From positions 186,001 through 250,000 of the forward strand of contig NZ_JAGGOI010000007.1 in the NCBI RefSeq assembly GCF_018614585.1: DNA of 64,000 bases. The letters run 5' to 3'. The translations under genes were made by a program, and so were the position numbers. The DNA comes from Streptomyces sp. ISL-1 (GTDB lineage: Bacteria; Actinomycetota; Actinomycetes; Streptomycetales; Streptomycetaceae). Each line of letters starts with the position of its first letter. Position 1 is the stretch's first letter. Positions 46,066-54,256 of the stretch are shown one piece after another. The notes below the pieces were generated by a model that was not told the origin of the DNA, did not search any database, and worked only from the letters and a program-made list of their open reading frames with translations.

Positions 46066-46617
46066 ATGAGCGCGACATACGAGGGCCCCACGCCCGGCTT
46101 CCTGGTCTGGCGACTGTCGATGAAGTGGCGGGTCGCCGTGGACCGGGCCGTCGTGCCGCTGGGCCTGACCCACGCGCAGTACTCGCTGGTCGCGTCACTG
46201 TTGGGTATGGAGCGCTCGGGAGTTCGGCCCAGCCAGCGACAGCTCGCCGACCACACCGGCCTCGAACCGCTCTATGTGTCGAAGCTGGCCCGCGCCCTGG
46301 AGGCAGCCGGTCTGGTCGAGCGCGCCCCGGACCCCGCCGACACGCGCGCGGTCCAGCTGTCGCTCACCGCCCATGGGCGTGCGGTCACCCGGCGCGCGAT
46401 CACCGTCGTCCAGCGGCTCCTCGATCAGCTTCTGGAGCCGATGGGCGGTCTGGACGGGCCGCGTACTGAAGTGCTCACGCGCGAACTGGCGATCCTGCTC
46501 GACACACCACTCGACACACCACTCGATATACCACCCGTCGACATACCTCCCCACTCACCCCACTCACCCGACTCGCCCGACCAGGTCGGCTCACCGGACT
46601 TCCCGACAGAGGAGTAG
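46066..46617 (+). CDS. MarR family transcriptional regulator with repetitive C-terminal tail
   Basis: A 183-residue winged-helix regulator of MarR type: helix-turn-helix and wing in SQRQLADHTGLEPLYVSKLA, then RALEAAGLVERAPDPADTRA. ATG 46066 has no ribosome site and lies 10 bp after the palindrome, so translation from a leaderless mRNA is likely. After the normal MarR end the protein has about 40 extra residues with degenerate repeats (DTPLDTPLDIPPVDIPP, then HSPHSPDSPD) encoded by short tandem DNA units. A second MarR gene follows 2 bp later. The ligand and targets beyond itself are unknown. Confidence 0.85.
   Translation: MSATYEGPTPGFLVWRLSMKWRVAVDRAVVPLGLTHAQYSLVASLLGMERSGVRPSQRQLADHTGLEPLYVSKLARALEAAGLVERAPDPADTRAVQLSLTAHGRAVTRRAITVVQRLLDQLLEPMGGLDGPRTEVLTRELAILLDTPLDTPLDIPPVDIPPHSPHSPDSPDQVGSPDFPTEE
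46500..46575 (+). repeat. Tandem 12-bp and 9-bp repeats in the MarR tail
   Basis: CGACACACCACT occurs twice (46500-46523) followed by the variant CGATATACCACC. Then 9-bp units CCCCACTCA and variants occur three times to 46575. All stay in frame. Confidence 0.7.
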
Positions 46618-46619
46618 TC

Positions 46620-47072
46620 ATGTCCACCGCACCCACCCTCAACGGCCAGGTCATAGGCCAGGCCCACTACGCGACCCGGGCCGTGCTGGAAGGCACGCTG
46701 GCCCGGACCGGCATCACGTTCCTTCAGGTGGTGGCGCTCAACGTCACCGCGGACAACGGCGGCGCCGTCGAGCGCGACCGGCTGGTCGGCCGGATGACCG
46801 GCACGCTGAAGATCGACGAGCCGGCGGTACTGGCGACGATCGCCGAGCTGAGATCCGCCGGGCTGCTGGAAGCCCTGCCCGCCGAGGCCGGCGAGGACGC
46901 TCGCGTCGGATTCACGGACGAGGGCCTGGCGCTGCACGGCCGTATCGCCGCCGCCGTCGCCGAGATCACCGAGCGGCTCTACGGTGATCTCCCCGCCGAC
47001 GACCTGGCGACCGCGGGCCGCCTGTTGTCCCTGGTCACGGCCCGTGCCAACGCCGAGCTGGCGGGAACCTAG
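46620..47072 (+). CDS. MarR family regulator, second of the pair
   Basis: A 150-residue winged-helix protein of MarR type, with sequence quite different from the first (LARTGITFLQVVALNVTADN, DRLVGRMTGTLKIDEPAVLA, LRSAGLLEALP). ATG 46620 lies 2 bp after the upstream stop, with GAGGAG formed partly by the end of the first gene, so the two are cotranscribed and coupled. MarR proteins work as dimers; the tandem arrangement allows a heterodimer or a two-step control (inference). Its ligand is unknown. Confidence 0.8.
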   Translation: MSTAPTLNGQVIGQAHYATRAVLEGTLARTGITFLQVVALNVTADNGGAVERDRLVGRMTGTLKIDEPAVLATIAELRSAGLLEALPAEAGEDARVGFTDEGLALHGRIAAAVAEITERLYGDLPADDLATAGRLLSLVTARANAELAGT

Positions 47073-47283
47073 GCGCCTGAAAACGCCCCTGTGCCGACCG
47101 GTGCCCCGACTGTTCCCCTGCCTTGCTCATCCGTGGTTGCCCCGCTCAAGGTCTTGACGGAATAAGGCCCGAGAGTTGAGCTTAGAGTTCACAAGTTGGA
47201 GAAACGTCGGGGCCGCTTCGCTGTGGCACCCGGCCGGGGGCGGCCGTCGCGCCGCCCACCGGGGGTCAGGAGTGGATGAGTCA

Positions 47284-48483
47284 ATGGAGACTCCGGGGTC
47301 GCAGACATCTCTGCACCGGGCCAACCTGGAGCGAGTCGTGCGCGCCGTACGTATGGCGGGCTCGCTCACGCAGGCGGAGATCGCGAGGAGCACAGGGCTC
47401 TCCGCGGCAACGGTCTCCAATATCGTTCGCGAACTGAAGGACGGCGGAACCGTCGAGGTCACCCCCACCTCGGCCGGCGGTCGCCGGGCCCGCAGCGTCG
47501 CTCTCAGCGGCGACGCGGGCATCGTCATCGGCGTCGACTTCGGCCACACCCATCTACGCGTCGCCATCGGCAACCTCGCCCACCAGGTGCTCGCCGAGGA
47601 GTCCGAGCCGCTCGACGTGGACGCCTCGTCTGCGCAGGGCTTCGACCGGGCCGAACAACTGGTCAACCGGCTCATCGCGGCGACCGGGATAGGCCAGGAC
47701 AAGGTGATCGGGGTCGGTCTCGGCGTACCGGGCCCCATCGATGTGGAGTCCGGCACCCTCGGCTCCACCTCGATCCTGCCGGGCTGGACCGGGATCAACC
47801 CCAAAGAGGAGCTCTCCGGGCGGCTCGGCGTGCCTGTGTACGTCGACAACGACGCCAACCTCGGCGCCCTGGGCGAGCTGGTCTGGGGCAGCGGCCGCGG
47901 GGTCCGGGATCTCGCGTACATCAAGGTCGCCAGCGGCGTCGGCGCCGGTCTGGTGATCGACGGCCAGATCTACCGCGGCCCGGGCGGTACGGCCGGCGAG
48001 ATCGGCCACATCACGCTGGACGAGGCGGGGCCGGTCTGCCGCTGTGGCAACCGCGGCTGCCTGGAGACGTTCGCCGCCGCCCGCTACGTACTGCCGCTGC
48101 TGCAGTCCAGTCACGGACCCGATCTGACCATGGAGCGCGTGGTGCAGCTGGCGCGCGAGGGCGACCCCGGCTGCCGCCGTGTCGTCGCCGACGTGGGACG
48201 GCACATCGGCAGCGGCGTGGCCAATCTGTGCAACCTGCTCAACCCCAGTCGCGTCGTGCTGGGCGGAAATCTCGCGGAAGCGGGAGAATTGGTCCTCGGA
48301 CCGATCCGGGAGTCGGTCTCCCGTTACGCGATTCCCAGCGCGGCGCGTCAGCTGTCCGTCCTTCCGGGGGCGCTCGGAGCGCGTGCCGAAGTGCTGGGCT
48401 CGCTTGCCTTGGTACTCAGCGAAATGGGCGATTCGACCCTTCTGGACAGCCCGCTCCCTGCCGGAGCACCTGCCTTCACTTAG
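47284..48483 (+). CDS. rok7B7: ROK family transcriptional regulator, Rok7B7 type
   Basis: A 399-residue regulator. Residues about 15-75 form a winged helix (SLTQAEIARSTGLSAATVSN), followed by the ROK sugar-kinase-like domain with VGVDFGHTHLRVA (ATP/phosphate-like site), VDNDANLGALGE and the zinc motif CRCGNRGCLETFA. ATG 47284 fits the known N-terminus; AGGAG lies 12 nt upstream, a long spacing. It stands directly upstream of xylFGH in the same direction, the arrangement of SCO6008 (Rok7B7) in S. coelicolor, a regulator of xylose uptake, carbon catabolite repression and antibiotic production (established for that strain). A site matching its reported motif is found before xylF. Confidence 0.85.
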   Translation: METPGSQTSLHRANLERVVRAVRMAGSLTQAEIARSTGLSAATVSNIVRELKDGGTVEVTPTSAGGRRARSVALSGDAGIVIGVDFGHTHLRVAIGNLAHQVLAEESEPLDVDASSAQGFDRAEQLVNRLIAATGIGQDKVIGVGLGVPGPIDVESGTLGSTSILPGWTGINPKEELSGRLGVPVYVDNDANLGALGELVWGSGRGVRDLAYIKVASGVGAGLVIDGQIYRGPGGTAGEIGHITLDEAGPVCRCGNRGCLETFAAARYVLPLLQSSHGPDLTMERVVQLAREGDPGCRRVVADVGRHIGSGVANLCNLLNPSRVVLGGNLAEAGELVLGPIRESVSRYAIPSAARQLSVLPGALGARAEVLGSLALVLSEMGDSTLLDSPLPAGAPAFT

Positions 48484-48484
48484 A

Positions 48485-48530
48485 TAACGAATGGCACCGT
48501 TGTCATCTCGTTAAGGATTTACTCCTTGAC
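48485..48530 (+). promoter_or_regulatory. xylFGH control region with Rok7B7-type motif
   Basis: TTTACTCCTTGAC at 48518-48530 fits all 13 positions of TTKAMKHSTTSAV, which I remember as the S. avermitilis Rok7B7 motif. Just upstream TAACGA (48485-48490) and TCGTTA (48508-48513) form a dyad with 17-bp spacing. Both lie between the ROK gene and the xylF ATG at 48605. Confidence 0.55.
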
Positions 48531-48604
48531 GCTGGCAGCGGGGCCGAGTTGACTTCCAGCCACCTCGGCCGCAACGACGCGGCCTCGTCAGGGAGGTTTC
48601 GAGA

Positions 48605-49717
48605 ATGAACATGCGTATGCGTCGTGCCGCCGTTGCCGTAGCAGCCACCACGATGGCTGTTTCCCTCGCCGCGTGTGGCAGCGCCAAGGAGTCCGGCGAC
48701 CAGACCAAGGAGACCGGCGCCGGTAAGGGCGACGCGATCAAGATCGGTCTGCTGCTGCCGGAGAACCAGACGGCGCGCTACGAGAAGTTCGACAAGCCGC
48801 TCATCGAGAAGAAGATCAGCGAGCTGACCAACGGCAAGGCCGAGGTGATCTACGCCAACGCCAAGCAGGACGCGACGCTGCAGAACCAGCAGGTCGACAC
48901 GATGATCACCAACAAGGTGAACGCTCTGATCGTCGACGCTGTGGACTCCAAGGCCATCGCCGGCTCGGTCAAGAAGGCCAAGGAGGCGGGCATCCCGGTC
49001 GTCGCCTTCGACCGCCTGGCCGAGGGTCCGATCGACGCCTACACCTCGTTCGACAACGAGGAAGTCGGCCACGTCCAGGGCAAGGCGCTGCTCGAGGCCC
49101 TTGGCGCCAAGGCCAAGGACGGCCAGATAGTCATGATGAACGGCGCCGTCACCGACCCGAACGCGGCCCTGTTCAAGAAGGGCGCGCACGCCGAGCTCGA
49201 CGGCAAGGTGAACATCGGCAAGGAGTACGACACCAAGGAGTGGAAGCCGGAGAACGCCAACGCCAACATGGAGGCCGCGATCTCGGCCCTCGGCAAGGAC
49301 AAGATCATCGGCGTCTACTCCGCCAACGACGGCATGGCGGGCGGCATCATCACCGCCCTGAAGGCCGGCGGCTTCGCCAAGCTCCCGCCGGTCACCGGCC
49401 AGGACGCCGAGCTCGCCGGTGTGCAGCGGATCGTCGCGGGTGAGCAGTTCGCGAGCGTCTACAAGCCGTACGCCCCGGAGGCCGCTGCCGCCGCCGAGAT
49501 GGCCGTCGCGCTCGCCAAGGGCGAGAAGCTCGACTCCATCGCCAAGGAGAAGGTCGACAGCCCCACCAACAAGGGCATCCCGACGGTGCTGGTCCCGGTT
49601 GTCTCGCTGACCAAGGCCAACATCAATGACACGGTCATCAAGGACGGCGTGTACACGGTCGCCGAGATCTGCACCCCGAAGTACAAGGCCGCCTGCGACG
49701 CACTCGGTCTGAAGTAA
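48605..49717 (+). CDS. xylF: Xylose-type sugar ABC transporter substrate-binding lipoprotein
   Basis: A 370-residue periplasmic-binding-protein-like lipoprotein of the ribose/xylose group. The signal peptide and lipobox MAVSLAAC anchor it outside the membrane. The domain begins IKIGLLLPENQTARYEKFDKP and includes VDAVDSKAIAGSVKKAKEAG and YSANDGMAGGIITALKAGG, typical of XylF. GGAGG is 9 nt before ATG 48605. First gene of xylFGH; a long G/C hairpin lies between it and xylG, which would favour more binding protein than transporter. Xylose as ligand is inferred from context and similarity. Confidence 0.85.
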   Translation: MNMRMRRAAVAVAATTMAVSLAACGSAKESGDQTKETGAGKGDAIKIGLLLPENQTARYEKFDKPLIEKKISELTNGKAEVIYANAKQDATLQNQQVDTMITNKVNALIVDAVDSKAIAGSVKKAKEAGIPVVAFDRLAEGPIDAYTSFDNEEVGHVQGKALLEALGAKAKDGQIVMMNGAVTDPNAALFKKGAHAELDGKVNIGKEYDTKEWKPENANANMEAAISALGKDKIIGVYSANDGMAGGIITALKAGGFAKLPPVTGQDAELAGVQRIVAGEQFASVYKPYAPEAAAAAEMAVALAKGEKLDSIAKEKVDSPTNKGIPTVLVPVVSLTKANINDTVIKDGVYTVAEICTPKYKAACDALGLK

Positions 49718-49757
49718 GTCCCCCAAGCCTTACGGGACTTAACCTCCCTGGAAGCGT

Positions 49758-49812
49758 GTACCGGCGCTCCGCCCCTCATCCGGCCCCCGCCATCGGGGGC
49801 GGGGCGCCGTAC
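49758..49812 (+). promoter_or_regulatory. Intercistronic hairpin between xylF and xylG
   Basis: GTACCGGCGC... at 49758 onward pairs imperfectly with ...GGGCGCCGTAC ending at 49812, enclosing complementary C-rich and G-rich stretches. It lies 41 bp past the xylF stop. Such structures protect upstream mRNA or partly terminate transcription. Confidence 0.6.
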
Positions 49813-49911
49813 AGGAACGCTTCTGCCCTTCTGTTCGCTTCTGCTCAACCCACCGCGCCCGTTCCCCGGTGCGGTATCCCCGCCGGTCAGGCGGCGAAGG
49901 AGATGGTTCAC

Positions 49912-50691
49912 GTGTCCGCTACGCCCGTGCTGGCGTTGCGCGGGGTCTCCAAGCGATTCGGTGCCGTCCAGGCGCTCACCGATGTAGAGCTTGAGGTCCA
50001 CGGCGGCGAGGTGGTCGCCCTCGTAGGCGACAACGGCGCCGGAAAGTCCACGCTGGTCAAGACGATCGCCGGCGTGCATCCCATCGATGAAGGCGTCATC
50101 GAGTGGGAAGGCAGGTCCGTATCGATCGACAGGCCGCACGACGCCCAGAACCTGGGCATCGCGACCGTCTACCAGGACCTCGCGCTGTGCGACAACATCG
50201 ATGTCGTCGGCAACCTCTACCTCGGCCGGGAGATCCGCAAGCGCGGCATCCTCAACGAGGTCGAGATGGAGCGCCGCGCCCGCGAGCTGCTCGACACGCT
50301 GTCGATCCGCATTCCCAGCGTGCGCATCCCGATCGCCTCGCTCTCCGGCGGCCAGCGCCAGACCGTGGCCATCGCCCGGTCCATGCTCGGTGAGCCGCAG
50401 CTCGTCATCCTCGACGAGCCCACCGCCGCCCTCGGCGTCGAGCAGACCGCCCAGGTCCTCGACCTCGTCGAGCGGCTGCGCGAGCGCGGCCACGCGGTAA
50501 TCCTCATCAGCCACAACATGGCCGATGTGAAGGCCGTCGCGGACAAGGTGGCAGTCCTCCGGCTCGGCCGGAACAACGGCGTCTTCGACGTCAAGGTCAC
50601 CTCGCAGGAAGAGATCATCTCCGCCATCACCGGCGCCACGGACAACGCTGTGACCCGGCGTGCGGCGCGCACCACGGAGGTTCAGAAGTGA
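49912..50691 (+). CDS. xylG: Sugar ABC transporter ATP-binding protein
   Basis: A 259-residue ATPase with Walker A GDNGAGKST, Q-loop ATVYQDLALCDN, signature SLSGGQRQTVAIARSM, Walker B LVILDEPTAALG and H-loop ILISHNMADV. It has one nucleotide-binding domain, unlike the double-domain XylG/RbsA of E. coli, so it must act as a homodimer. GTG 49912 is chosen because AAGGAG lies 9 nt upstream; the ATG immediately after that ribosome site is too close. The stop overlaps the xylH start by 4 bp. Confidence 0.85.
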   Translation: MSATPVLALRGVSKRFGAVQALTDVELEVHGGEVVALVGDNGAGKSTLVKTIAGVHPIDEGVIEWEGRSVSIDRPHDAQNLGIATVYQDLALCDNIDVVGNLYLGREIRKRGILNEVEMERRARELLDTLSIRIPSVRIPIASLSGGQRQTVAIARSMLGEPQLVILDEPTAALGVEQTAQVLDLVERLRERGHAVILISHNMADVKAVADKVAVLRLGRNNGVFDVKVTSQEEIISAITGATDNAVTRRAARTTEVQK

Positions 50692-51968
50692 ACACCGAAA
50701 AGACCTCCACTCCGCCCGTGGTCAACCCCGAGGCCGCTCACGACGCGGTCACCGCGGTCGACCCCCGGCTGCTGGTCCGCGAGCAGGGCTTCGCCGGATA
50801 CCTCACGGAGTTCAAGCGCAAGCTGCACTCCGGTGACCTGGGCTCGATCCCGGTGATCATCGGCCTGGTCATCATCGCCGTTGTCTTCCAGAGCCTGAAC
50901 TCGAACTTCCTCTCCGCGCAGAACCTCAGCAACATCGCGGTGACGATGGTCGCCACCGGCATGATGGCCGTCGGCATCATCTTCGTGCTGCTGCTCGGCG
51001 AGATCGACCTGTCGGTCGGCTCGGTCAGCGGCGTCGCCGGAGCAATCGCCGCCGTCCTGAGCGTCACCCACGGCGTCAACGAGTGGCTCGCCGTGATCAT
51101 CGCGATCGTCAGCGGCGCGGTCATCGGCGCGCTCCACGGCTTCTTCTTCGCCCGGATCGGCGCACCCGCGTTCGCCGTCACTCTGGCCGGCCTGCTCTTC
51201 TGGCTGGGCTTCATGCTCCAGCTCCTCGGCGACCAGGGCACGATCAACCTGGACGGCGAAGGCGTGATCGGCAAGCTGACCACGTACTACTTCACGGACG
51301 TGGCGGCCGCCTACGGCCTCGCGGCGGTCGCGGTGGCCGCGTTCTTCCTCTCGGCCTTCTTCGACGCGCGCCGCCGTGAGGCCGCCGGCGTCCCGTCCCG
51401 GCCGCTCGTCGACATCGTCGTGCGTACGGTTCTGCTCGCCGTGGTGGCCTTCGCCGCCGCGGCCATGTTCAACCAGTACAAGGGCCTGCCGCTGGCGCTG
51501 GTCCTCTTCCTGGTGGTGCTGGTCGCGACGGACTTCGTGCTCCGGCGCACCACGTACGGCCGCAAGATCTTCGCGCTCGGCGGCAGCGTCGAGGCCTCCC
51601 GCCGCGCCGGTATCAACGTCACGGCGGTCCGGATCTCGGTCTTCTCGATCGCGGGCACCTTCGCCGCCATCGGCGGTCTGTTCTGGGCGTCCAAGATCGC
51701 GGCGGCCAACCAGAGCGCCGGCGCCGGTGACCTCCTGATGAACGTCATCGCGGCGGCCGTCATCGGCGGCACCAGCCTGTTCGGCGGACGCGGCAGGACC
51801 TGGAACGCGCTGCTCGGCGTCATGGTGATCGTCTCGATCCAGTACGGACTCGCGCTGGAAGGCATCGCCACCCCGATCCAGTACATGATCACCGGTGGTG
51901 TGCTGCTGGCGACCGTGGTGATCGACTCCCTCACCCGCAAGACACAGAAGACCGCGGGCCGCGCCTGA
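50688..51968 (+). CDS. xylH: Sugar ABC transporter permease, XylH type
   Basis: A 426-residue membrane permease of the ribose/xylose (BPD_transp_2) family, with about ten to twelve hydrophobic segments. Family motifs are LGEIDLSVGSVSGVAGAIAA and the late VIAAAVIGGTSLFGGRGRT. GTG 50688 overlaps the xylG stop (GTGA), so the genes are coupled. It forms the pore of the importer with XylF and XylG. A GC hairpin follows the stop. Confidence 0.85.
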   Translation: MNTEKTSTPPVVNPEAAHDAVTAVDPRLLVREQGFAGYLTEFKRKLHSGDLGSIPVIIGLVIIAVVFQSLNSNFLSAQNLSNIAVTMVATGMMAVGIIFVLLLGEIDLSVGSVSGVAGAIAAVLSVTHGVNEWLAVIIAIVSGAVIGALHGFFFARIGAPAFAVTLAGLLFWLGFMLQLLGDQGTINLDGEGVIGKLTTYYFTDVAAAYGLAAVAVAAFFLSAFFDARRREAAGVPSRPLVDIVVRTVLLAVVAFAAAAMFNQYKGLPLALVLFLVVLVATDFVLRRTTYGRKIFALGGSVEASRRAGINVTAVRISVFSIAGTFAAIGGLFWASKIAAANQSAGAGDLLMNVIAAAVIGGTSLFGGRGRTWNALLGVMVIVSIQYGLALEGIATPIQYMITGGVLLATVVIDSLTRKTQKTAGRA

Positions 51969-51985
51969 CCGCGGCTGCGTAGGAG

Positions 51986-52015
51986 TGCCCGGCGCCGTTC
52001 GCGGTGCCGGGCACC
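51986..52015 (+). terminator. xylFGH terminator
   Basis: GTGCCCGGC (51986-51994) pairs with 52007-52015 around a 12-nt loop that can pair further. It lies 17 bp past the xylH stop. Confidence 0.7.
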
Positions 52016-52151
52016 TCTGCGTATGCCTGCAGCTCTGCGTGTTCACCCGAATGCGTGATGTAGATCGCACCGCCCGGCGACCGGCGCCGCAGCCGGAACA
52101 TTAGACTCGACGAACCGGCAAGCTAGACCGTTCAACTGCAAGGAGGCACGG

Positions 52152-54098
52152 GTGGCGCTGCTGACCCGCATTACGGGACCGCGCGATCTGGACCGGCTCA
52201 GCCCGGAGCAGCTGGACCAGCTGGCTGCCGAGATCCGGATCTTCCTGGTGGACGCCGTCTCCAAGACCGGCGGTCATCTCGGTCCCAATCTGGGCGTGGT
52301 CGAGCTGACCATCGCACTGCACCGTGTCTTCGACTCCCCGAAGGACAAGGTCCTCTGGGACACCGGCCACCAGAGCTATGTCCACAAGCTGCTGACCGGC
52401 CGTCAGGACTTCTCCAGGCTCAAGATGAAGGGCGGCCTCTCCGGCTACCCCGCGCGTGCCGAGTCCGAGCACGACATCATCGAGAACTCCCACGCATCGA
52501 CCGTCCTCGGCTGGGCCGACGGCCTCGCCAAGGCCAACGAGGTGCTGAAGAAGGACGACCACGTCGTCGCCGTCATCGGCGACGGAGCCCTCACCGGCGG
52601 CATGGCCTGGGAGGCGTTGAACAACATCGCGGCCGCCAAGGACCGCCCTCTGGTGATCGTCGTCAACGACAACGAGCGCTCCTACGCCCCCACCATCGGC
52701 GGCCTCGCCAACCACCTGGCCACCCTGCGCACCACCGATGGCTACGAGCGGTTCCTGGCCCGCGGCAAGGACATCCTGGAGCGCACCCCCGTCGTCGGGA
52801 AGCCGCTCTACGAGACCCTGCACGGCGCCAAGAAGGGCCTCAAGGACTTCATCGCCCCGCAGGGCATGTTCGAGGACCTGGGCCTCAAGTACGTCGGCCC
52901 CATCGACGGTCACGACATCGAGGCCCTCGAGTCCGCCCTCGCCCGCGCCAAGCGCTTCGGCGGCCCCGTCATCGTCCACTGCCTCACCGAGAAGGGCCGC
53001 GGCTACCAGCCGGCCCTGCAGGACGAGGCGGACCGCTTCCACGCCGTCGGCAAGATCCACCCCGACACCGGCCTGCCGATTGCCAGCTCCGGCCTCGACT
53101 GGACCTCGGTCTTCGGCGAGGAGATGGTCGAACTCGGCAAGGAGCGCGAGGACATCGTCGCGATCACCGCGGCGATGCTGCAGCCGGTGGGCCTCGACAG
53201 GTTCGCCAAGGCCTTCCCGGACCGCGTCTACGACGTCGGCATCGCCGAGCAGCACGGCGCGGTCTCCGCCGCCGGCCTCGCCACCGGCGGACTGCACCCC
53301 GTCTTCGCCGTGTACGCCACCTTCCTCAACCGCGCCTTCGACCAGGTGCTGATGGACGTCGCCCTGCACAAGTGCGGCGTGACGTTCGTACTCGACCGGG
53401 CGGGCGTCACCGGCACCGACGGCGCCTCGCACAACGGCATGTGGGACATGTCGATCCTGCAGTGCGTGCCCGGCTTGCGGATCGCCGCCCCGCGCGATGC
53501 CGACCAGGTCCGCGCCCAGCTGCGCGAGGCCGTCGAAGTCGACGACGCGCCGACCGTGGTGCGCTTCTCCAAGGGTGCGGTCGGCCCGGCCGTGAAGGCT
53601 CTGGGCAGGGTCGGCGGCATGGACATCCTGCGCGACGCGGGCACCGACCTCCCCCATCGCCCTGCGGGCATGGGAGGCGCCCCCGTGGACGTCCTCCTTG
53701 TCTCCGTCGGCGCGCTCGCGCCGATGTGCCTGGAGATCGCCGATCTCCTCGACGCCCAGGGCATCACGACCACCGTCGTCGACCCACGCTGGGTCAAGCC
53801 GGTCGACGAGGCCCTCGCGCCGCTCGCCGAGCAGCATCGCGTCGTCGTCACCGTCGAGGACAACAGCCGTGCGGGCGGCGTCGGTTCGGCCGTCGCCCAG
53901 GCCCTGCGCGACGCGGGCGTGGACGTACCGCTGCGCGACTTCGGCATCCCGCCGCGCTTCCTGGACCATGCCTCCCGCAAGGAGGTCATGGCGGAAATCG
54001 GCCTGACCGCGCCGGACATCGCCCGCCAGGTCACCGGGCTCGTCTCCAGGCTGGACGGCCGGTACGACAGTGAAGCGGTGGAACCCGCCCGCGACTGA
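52152..54098 (+). CDS. dxs: 1-Deoxy-D-xylulose-5-phosphate synthase
   Basis: A 648-residue thiamine-diphosphate enzyme that makes DXP from pyruvate and glyceraldehyde 3-phosphate, the first step of the MEP isoprenoid pathway. The N-terminal TPP domain has [26 protein letters not shown] and GDGALTGG (Asp144, Mg2+ ligand). The central pyrimidine domain has the catalytic Glu366 in [13 protein letters not shown], and the C-terminal transketolase domain carries [15 protein letters not shown] 52152 has AAGGAGG 8 nt upstream. Codons near residue 500 ([12 protein letters not shown]) are not typical of the family and are encoded by a GC palindrome that looks inserted in frame. It stands as a single gene between terminators. 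Confidence 0.95.
   Translation: MALLTRITGPRDLDRLSPEQLDQLAAEIRIFLVDAVSKTGGHLGPNLGVVELTIALHRVFDSPKDKVLWDTGHQSYVHKLLTGRQDFSRLKMKGGLSGYPARAESEHDIIENSHASTVLGWADGLAKANEVLKKDDHVVAVIGDGALTGGMAWEALNNIAAAKDRPLVIVVNDNERSYAPTIGGLANHLATLRTTDGYERFLARGKDILERTPVVGKPLYETLHGAKKGLKDFIAPQGMFEDLGLKYVGPIDGHDIEALESALARAKRFGGPVIVHCLTEKGRGYQPALQDEADRFHAVGKIHPDTGLPIASSGLDWTSVFGEEMVELGKEREDIVAITAAMLQPVGLDRFAKAFPDRVYDVGIAEQHGAVSAAGLATGGLHPVFAVYATFLNRAFDQVLMDVALHKCGVTFVLDRAGVTGTDGASHNGMWDMSILQCVPGLRIAAPRDADQVRAQLREAVEVDDAPTVVRFSKGAVGPAVKALGRVGGMDILRDAGTDLPHRPAGMGGAPVDVLLVSVGALAPMCLEIADLLDAQGITTTVVDPRWVKPVDEALAPLAEQHRVVVTVEDNSRAGGVGSAVAQALRDAGVDVPLRDFGIPPRFLDHASRKEVMAEIGLTAPDIARQVTGLVSRLDGRYDSEAVEPARD
53648..53677. repeat. 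Small palindromic element inserted in dxs
   Basis: CCTCCCCCATCGCCC and CGGGCATGGGAGG form an imperfect hairpin inside the coding sequence. Very similar short hairpins are scattered in Streptomyces genomes (from memory). Here it adds about ten residues in a loop between domains. Confidence 0.55.
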
Positions 54099-54126
54099 TC
54101 CCTCTCGCCGCTGATCCGTGTCGCCG

Positions 54127-54170
54127 ATGGGCCGGCCGGTCACCCTGTATGGGTGGTCCGACCGGCCCAT
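54127..54170 (+). terminator. dxs terminator
   Basis: ATGGGCCGG (54127-54135) pairs with 54162-54170, with further pairing inside, 28 bp past the dxs stop. Confidence 0.7.
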
Positions 54171-54256
54171 TCGCGTGAAATCCACCCGTACGGAGCTGTT
54201 CCGGGCCGCCGATGTCCCAATCATGGCGTTCACGACGAGTGCGTGGAGGTGCGCCG

